Notes under the pieces: generated by a model
Databases searched by the model: none
What the model was told of the DNA's origin: nothing
What the model saw: the letters and a program-made list of their open reading frames with translations, nothing else
Shown: one piece after another, positions 59,724-64,000 of the stretch
How the letters are laid out: each line of letters starts with the position of its first letter
How positions within the stretch are numbered: the stretch's first letter is position 1
NCBI GenBank assembly: GCA_013141455.1
Contig: JABFQW010000053.1
Span: 29,322-93,321, forward strand
DNA: 64,000 nucleotides
Source of the DNA: Bacteroidales bacterium
GTDB taxonomy: Bacteria; Bacteroidota; Bacteroidia; Bacteroidales; F082
Direction: 5' to 3'
Translations under genes and position numbers: made by a program

Positions 59724-59750
59724 AAAGACCACCTGAAATGGTGGCTTTAA
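59724..59750. repeat. AAAG-CCACC hairpin in the AT-rich flank
   Basis: AAAGACCACC and GGTGGCTTT, a stem of the same kind as those in the two flanking repeats. The rest of 59696-60014 is very AT-rich and has no open frame. Confidence 0.4.
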
Positions 59751-60014
59751 ATACCATAGTACTATCAAAATAAATTGTAGTTATTAGTTCTTGTTTTTCT
59801 TTGAAGTCACTTCCTTCTACTATTCCTTAAACTTAATTACCAATACATTTATAGAAGCATAACGAAGATACTAAAATTATATTAAATATTTAAATATCAA
59901 TATATTATGTGTATAATTAAAATTCACTAATTTGAATGTCATAGTAGCATTTCCTCTATTTTAAAATCCATTAATTTATTTAAAAAATTTATTGTTTATA
60001 TGAAAATGATTTTT

Positions 60015-60022
60015 TAAATTTG
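60015..60022 (+). promoter_or_regulatory. Bacteroidota -7 promoter element of the first orphan gene
   Basis: TAAATTTG matches TAnnTTTG, 21 bases before the ATG at 60044. Confidence 0.55.
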
Positions 60023-60043
60023 CATAGTACAATTAGAAAAAAC

Positions 60044-60253
60044 ATGCCAACTATCAATGAAGTTTTATTTAATATTTCAGAACTGTTTGATATAGTTTAC
60101 TATCATCCCCTAAACTCTGAAATATTTATTAAAGATTTAATCATAGTAATTGAGTGTCTAATTATATTATTATTTCATGCAAATTTGTTTGTCAATACAA
60201 AGTATATTTTTGAGATAGGGAAGAATAAATTTGATATACAATGGCTCCATTAG
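60044..60253 (+). CDS. Small orphan protein with one membrane segment
   Basis: A 69-residue protein (MPTINEVLFNISELFDIVYY) with one predicted membrane segment at about residues 28-47 (LIIVIECLIILLFHANLFV). The ATG at 60044 was chosen; the longer frame starting at a TTG at 60020 overlaps the -7 element. It lies in a low-GC island bounded by direct repeats. The family is unknown; it may be a short peptide of the island only. Confidence 0.45.
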   Translation: MPTINEVLFNISELFDIVYYHPLNSEIFIKDLIIVIECLIILLFHANLFVNTKYIFEIGKNKFDIQWLH

Positions 60254-60324
60254 TTACTAATGGAGCCAGCAATCAAAATAATTAAAAATAAATCAATCAT
60301 TTTTTTCTTTTAAAAATAAAAATC

Positions 60325-60729
60325 ATGAAAAAAACAATCATTATATTAGTTGGTTTAATTTTTATTGTTTCAACTGGGTTTGACTCAAAGGAGCAAAAAA
60401 ATAGACAGACAACAATGGGATTTAACGTAATTGCTAGCCTTTATAGTTTGCCTTATGGTACTTATACAAATGCTACAATTACGTTATGTGGAGACGATAC
60501 ATTTACTCCAGTTACGCAAACATTAGCAAGAAATGGTAATCCAACTGTAGTAACATTACACAGTAATAATTCATATTACGGAGCTTTGCGTTTAGTAATT
60601 AGCTTTAAACGTAATGATTGTAATTATTATGCAACACATTTAATAACGAATCCTGAGGGATTTTTTGGTTATGGCTTTAATTATCCTACAAATGTTTTTG
60701 GAAATGAATATTACGTCTCGTGTTATTAA
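60325..60729 (+). CDS. Small secreted orphan protein
   Basis: A 134-residue protein with a hydrophobic N-terminal signal (MKKTIIILVGLIFIVSTGFD) and a mature part of about 110 residues rich in N, T, Y and G, with two well-spaced cysteine pairs possible (one near residue 56, others near 99 and 133, the last next to the C-terminus). No known domain is recognised. It lies after the small membrane orphan in the AT-rich island, with a terminator of its own at 60761-60792. Its AT-rich base use differs from the housekeeping neighbours, suggesting transfer. Confidence 0.6.
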   Translation: MKKTIIILVGLIFIVSTGFDSKEQKNRQTTMGFNVIASLYSLPYGTYTNATITLCGDDTFTPVTQTLARNGNPTVVTLHSNNSYYGALRLVISFKRNDCNYYATHLITNPEGFFGYGFNYPTNVFGNEYYVSCY

Positions 60730-60760
60730 GTAATTTTTGAATGTAAGTTTAATTGGAAAG

Positions 60761-60792
60761 AGTTGTTTCGTAACACGAGGCAACTTTTTTTA
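60761..60792 (+). terminator. Rho-independent terminator of the orphan secreted gene
   Basis: AGTTGTTTCGT and ACGAGGCAACT pair (with two G-U pairs) around a 3-base loop, then a T-run. It begins 31 bases after the stop codon. Confidence 0.75.
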
Positions 60793-60818
60793 TGCTTTTA
60801 GTCTGGGATTGACTTTGG

Positions 60819-60958
60819 GGCAGCCTTTATGCTTTTTATTCAAGGCTTCGCTTAAAGTGAAGCCTTGAATAAAAAAAGCCACCCCAATCGGAGTGACTTT
60901 CATTGAAATACAAACAAAACATTGTCGGGTTGAATTATACAAAGTTTATGCCAATATA
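60819..60958 (+). repeat. Direct repeat flanking the orphan island, right copy
   Basis: Right counterpart of 59545-59695: GGGGCAGCCTTT, the hairpin CAAGGCTTCGCT/AGTGAAGCCTTG, an AAAGCCACC...GGAGTGACTTT dyad and a similar AT-rich tail. With 60959-61093 (no gene seen) it makes up the gap before the M28 peptidase gene. Confidence 0.6.
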
Positions 60959-61093
60959 ATTATCTATTTATAATCAATATGTTACGAATCAAATGCAGCT
61001 TTTCTATTCCTGAAATTGGAAGAAAAATCCGGAATATTTACATCGTTTCATCGTGATTGAAGTAAAAATGCATTAGAATAGCATCTTATTTCC

Positions 61094-61101
61094 TACATTT
61101 G
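61094..61101 (+). promoter_or_regulatory. Bacteroidota -7 promoter element of the M28 peptidase gene
   Basis: TACATTTG matches TAnnTTTG, 21 bases before the ATG at 61123. Confidence 0.6.
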
Positions 61102-61122
61102 CGCCATCCAAATATCGTGATT

Positions 61123-62898
61123 ATGTTACGTAAATATTTTTATCTGTTTATCATTCAGTTTGTTGTCGTAGCGTCATTTGCACAACAACAAAATATATCC
61201 GTTGAATCGATCCGTACCAATTTGTCATGGTTAGCTTCCGATTCTCTCAAAGGCCGGTTTCCCGGCACTGCCGAAGATGCGATAACGGCATCCTATATAA
61301 AAAATGAATTCGAAAAGGCTGGTTTGTCGTTTTTCGATAACAATGCATTTCAGTCGTTCGAGGTAGTAACTTCGGTATTGCCCGGCAACAACAATTCCCT
61401 GTTAATCGATGGGATTTCAGGAACATATAATAGTGATTACAGTGTATTTGGTTTCAGCGCCAACGCAAGTTCCGAAAGTGATGTCGTTTTTGCAGGATTT
61501 GGCATGATCATCGATACCGATAGTTTGAAATGGAACGATTATGAAAATATTGATGTTAGCGGAAAATGGGTATTGGTTTTAAAAGGCGACCCTGAACCTG
61601 AAAACAATGATAGCAAGTTTATTCCTTTTGCCGATACCCGTGCCAAAGCCATGTATGCAAAAGACAAAGGAGCAGCCGGGATACTGTTTATCGGTGGAAA
61701 AATGAATAATCCGAAAGACGAAATTGCTCCATTATTATTTGAGCGATCGGTGATAAGCAGTGGTATTGCCGCGATCGACCTGAAAGCTGCCTGGGCAGCA
61801 AAACTTTTATTCCCTGTAACACCTGCATTGGACAGCATCGAAAGCCTTATGATGAAGGGGATTAAACCGGATGTTTTTAAAATTGGTTGCAAAGTAAACG
61901 CTGTTACTGAGCTAATTCAACAAAAAGTGACTACCCATAATATTGTTGGTTATATCGAAGGCAATGACGCAATACTTAAGAATGAATATATTATTATAGG
62001 GGCCCATTACGACCACCTTGGTTTTGGAGGCGAAGGGTCGGGGTCACGTATGCCCGATACGGTTGCCGTGCATCATGGCGCCGATGATAACGCCTCTGGT
62101 GTTAGCGGTATCATCGGATTATCAGCGCAGATTGCTAAAAATAAGATAGGTTTTAAACGAAGTTTGATTGTTGTGGCATTCAGCGCCGAAGAGATGGGTT
62201 TGCTTGGTTCACGTTATTTTGTTAAAAATCTGCCGGTTCCAAAGGTCAACATCATCGCCATGCTCAATTTTGATATGATTGGTCGTTTGAATGAGAAAAA
62301 ATCGATCTCAGTAGGCGGAACGGGTACTGCTGTTGAATGGGAACCGATGTTGAATGATTTAACTGCTGAGAGTGGTCTTACCATGGCTTTTTCGCCTGAG
62401 GGTTTCGGGGCTTCGGATCATGCTTCATTTTATGCTGAAGATATTCCTGTGCTTTTCTTTTCTACCGGCGCTCATGCCGATTATCACACCCCTATGGATG
62501 TTTGGGAAAAAATAAACTTCGAAGGGTTGAAAATGGTATTGGATTTGGGCGATGCCATGTTGGTTAAACTTTTGAATAGTTCAAACCGACTTACTTTTCA
62601 GGAAGCCGGACCGAAAGAACGTACCACCGGACGGCGTGGTTTTAAAGTTACGCTTGGTATCATGCCCGATTTTACAAGTACCGAAACCGATGGACTCGGT
62701 GTGGGTGGCGTTACGAAAGGTGCACCAGCCGAGAGGGCTGGTATGCTCAAAGGTGACAAAATTGTTGGATTGAATGGTATGCCTGTTGGAACAATTTATG
62801 ATTATATGAACCGGCTGAAGCAGTTGAAACCCGGTCAGCGTGTGAACGTGGATATAGTACGGAATGGTGCAAAAATCGTTTTGATTGTTGATTTATAG
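61123..62898 (+). CDS. M28-family zinc aminopeptidase with C-terminal PDZ domain
   Basis: A 591-residue secreted metallopeptidase. Signal peptide (FLFIIQFVVVASFAQ region, cleavage near residue 22) precedes a PA-type insert and the M28 catalytic core. Zinc ligands and catalytic acids are visible as His in GAHYDHLG (about 295), Asp in HHGADDNASG (about 318), Glu-Glu in FSAEEMGLLGSR (about 355), Asp in NFDMIGRLN (about 383) and His in SDHASFYAED (about 432). A PDZ domain closes the protein (about 505-591, GLGVGGVTKGAPAERAGMLK). It releases N-terminal amino acids from peptides; the PDZ part may bind substrate. The ATG at 61123 was preferred to a TTG at 61099 inside the promoter. Confidence 0.93.
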   Translation: MLRKYFYLFIIQFVVVASFAQQQNISVESIRTNLSWLASDSLKGRFPGTAEDAITASYIKNEFEKAGLSFFDNNAFQSFEVVTSVLPGNNNSLLIDGISGTYNSDYSVFGFSANASSESDVVFAGFGMIIDTDSLKWNDYENIDVSGKWVLVLKGDPEPENNDSKFIPFADTRAKAMYAKDKGAAGILFIGGKMNNPKDEIAPLLFERSVISSGIAAIDLKAAWAAKLLFPVTPALDSIESLMMKGIKPDVFKIGCKVNAVTELIQQKVTTHNIVGYIEGNDAILKNEYIIIGAHYDHLGFGGEGSGSRMPDTVAVHHGADDNASGVSGIIGLSAQIAKNKIGFKRSLIVVAFSAEEMGLLGSRYFVKNLPVPKVNIIAMLNFDMIGRLNEKKSISVGGTGTAVEWEPMLNDLTAESGLTMAFSPEGFGASDHASFYAEDIPVLFFSTGAHADYHTPMDVWEKINFEGLKMVLDLGDAMLVKLLNSSNRLTFQEAGPKERTTGRRGFKVTLGIMPDFTSTETDGLGVGGVTKGAPAERAGMLKGDKIVGLNGMPVGTIYDYMNRLKQLKPGQRVNVDIVRNGAKIVLIVDL

Positions 62899-63031
62899 GT
62901 GACCGTTCTAAAAAGGAAGCAGGAAATTTGAAGAATATATAATCCGGCAATTACAAAATTCAATGATATTTTTTCGTGTAACAAACCCGGACTTTTGGTC
63001 CACTTGCAGTTTTTCAACTTTTAATTAGCAA

Positions 63032-63445
63032 ATGACAGAACTGTTCGGCTTGCGACAATTATTAAGTCCCTTGTTTATCAAGTTTCTCAAATTTGGTATA
63101 GTCGGTACTTCCGGTGTAGTGGTTGATTTTGGAATTACCTATATCTTAAAGGAAAAGCTAAAAATTCAACAATATATTAGTAATGCAATAGGGTTTATCT
63201 GTGCCTCAACAACCAATTATTTCCTCAACCGATTCTGGACTTTTCATAGTACTGATCCTAACATTAGTCTCGAATATGGTAGGTTTATTTTGGTTTCGAT
63301 GTTAGGGCTTGCGATCAATACATTGATTTTGTGGTTATTGGTTACAAAATTTAAATGGAATTTTTACCTGAGTAAATTGTGCGCTATTGGTGTTGTAACC
63401 GTCTGGAATTTCTTTGTCAACCTGGCATTTACCTTTGTGAAATAG
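63032..63445 (+). CDS. GtrA-family membrane protein
   Basis: A 137-residue protein with four predicted membrane segments (about 17-40, 45-63, 80-100 and 108-135), typical of GtrA, thought to flip lipid-linked sugars or assist surface polysaccharide assembly. The N-terminal FLKFGIVGTSGVVVDFGITY and NYFLNRFWTFHS are family hallmarks. No glycosyltransferase is adjacent in the window on this side; the gene 63949 onward may be relevant but is cut off. Confidence 0.85.
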   Translation: MTELFGLRQLLSPLFIKFLKFGIVGTSGVVVDFGITYILKEKLKIQQYISNAIGFICASTTNYFLNRFWTFHSTDPNISLEYGRFILVSMLGLAINTLILWLLVTKFKWNFYLSKLCAIGVVTVWNFFVNLAFTFVK

Positions 63446-63948
63446 TATTCTCCTTCCAGATACTCTGTCTGATTTACATCTTGCATTTTTTCACATAATA
63501 TGAAGTTTATCTGTCAGCGGGATAAATTATCTGTGTTCTCGCTTATGAACATGTACGTCATGTCTACTAAGTCAGCTGAGTAAAGGTTTTTTTCGAATTA
63601 TGAACAACCTGCGTGAGACCCAAAGCATTAATGCATTAGATCAGCACTTAATCTGGAAATCAAGTTTTTGTCTATCTTATCGATTAGAATAAGCCATTCT
63701 CTCTATTTAGAATTATTATAAATTACATATCGGCTATTAAAATCAAGTTATATAAATGTCAGTGAATTATATTGAATACATCCTTATTATCAATGCTTTA
63801 TGAAGTTTGGGTAATAAATCATGCTAATTCTGAATTTTAATTCATCCGTCGGATTTACCTATTCGGGTACTTTGGTGCGTTTTTGAGTTCGATATTTTGT
63901 TATTTTGTACTCTAATTTACCCGTAAATTGTCAATTTAATTATAAAAT
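63446..63948. other. Gene-free stretch before the last partial gene
   Basis: About 500 AT-rich bases without an open frame that I can defend. It likely carries the promoter and a long leader of the gene at 63949. Nothing else recognised. Confidence 0.4.
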
Positions 63949-64000
63949 ATGTCAAAAGCAGCACATTTTGTTTATATCGCCTTCATGTCGGTTATTGTCC
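63949..64000 (+). CDS. Start of a gene cut by the window edge
   Basis: ATG followed by 16 further complete codons (MSKAAHFVYIAFMSVIV), hydrophobic enough to be a signal anchor or first membrane segment. Only the N-terminus is visible, so the product cannot be named. Confidence 0.45.
   Translation, partial: MSKAAHFVYIAFMSVIV

Noticed and set aside
1..64000. tRNA or rRNA genes.
   Set aside because: I looked for T-loop and anticodon-arm patterns in the intergenic stretches and saw none; a covariance-model scan would be needed to exclude them fully.

Overview
The window reads as a chromosomal piece of a Bacteroidota bacterium, most likely of the Bacteroidales/Marinilabiliales type. The evidence is a SusC/SusD pair, a second TonB receptor with a carboxypeptidase-like N-terminal domain, several proteins with a signal peptide and a type IX secretion (T9SS) C-terminal domain, eukaryotic-type citrate synthase and NADP-isocitrate dehydrogenase, and many copies of the Bacteroidota -7 promoter element TAnnTTTG a few bases upstream of starts that have little or no Shine-Dalgarno sequence. 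Species cannot be fixed from the sequence. No tRNA, rRNA or CRISPR array was seen.

Layout. 0-2 kb is accessory: a HigB/HigA toxin-antitoxin pair with a perfect palindromic operator, two small unknown ORFs, and the decayed end of an IS66-type element. 2-13.5 kb is mostly housekeeping: a GT4 glycosyltransferase, the ABC-F factor EttA, an Na+/H+ or citrate-type transporter, a WbuC-like cupin, HisS, two different MIO-type ammonia-lyases either side of a small thioredoxin, and a pair of small membrane proteins. 14-18.9 kb is a SusC/SusD uptake pair. 18.97-22.1 kb is a mobile-element graveyard: a scrap of an RHS core end, an IS66 copy split by a second, intact IS66 with an 8-bp target duplication, an IS21-like end, and a VapC remnant.

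22.1-29.7 kb is the most distinctive locus. It has a 2048-residue Sec-signal SpvB/FG-GAP/RHS protein with an unassigned 266-residue tip, a membrane protein starting 3 bp after it (candidate immunity protein), a short T9SS protein carrying one RHS-type YD motif just upstream, and a divergent XRE regulator with a three-half-site operator in the shared intergenic region. 29.7-36.0 kb is bounded by two inverted copies of a ~283-bp MITE-like element and holds an M23 peptidase, IorB/IorA, an AcpH-like phosphodiesterase and a small membrane protein.

36.1-63.9 kb is largely core: the citrate synthase/IDH pair; PspC and LiaF-like envelope-stress proteins with a TonB receptor; a cobalamin adenosyltransferase, a LolD/MacB-type ATPase and a methyltransferase; a T9SS adhesin-like protein; DnaK divergent from LepA; an ECF sigma factor with a probable anti-sigma factor; two neighbouring Asp-box T9SS proteins; a small AT-rich island of orphan genes flanked by direct repeats; an M28-PDZ peptidase; a GtrA protein; and the first codons of a further gene at the right edge.
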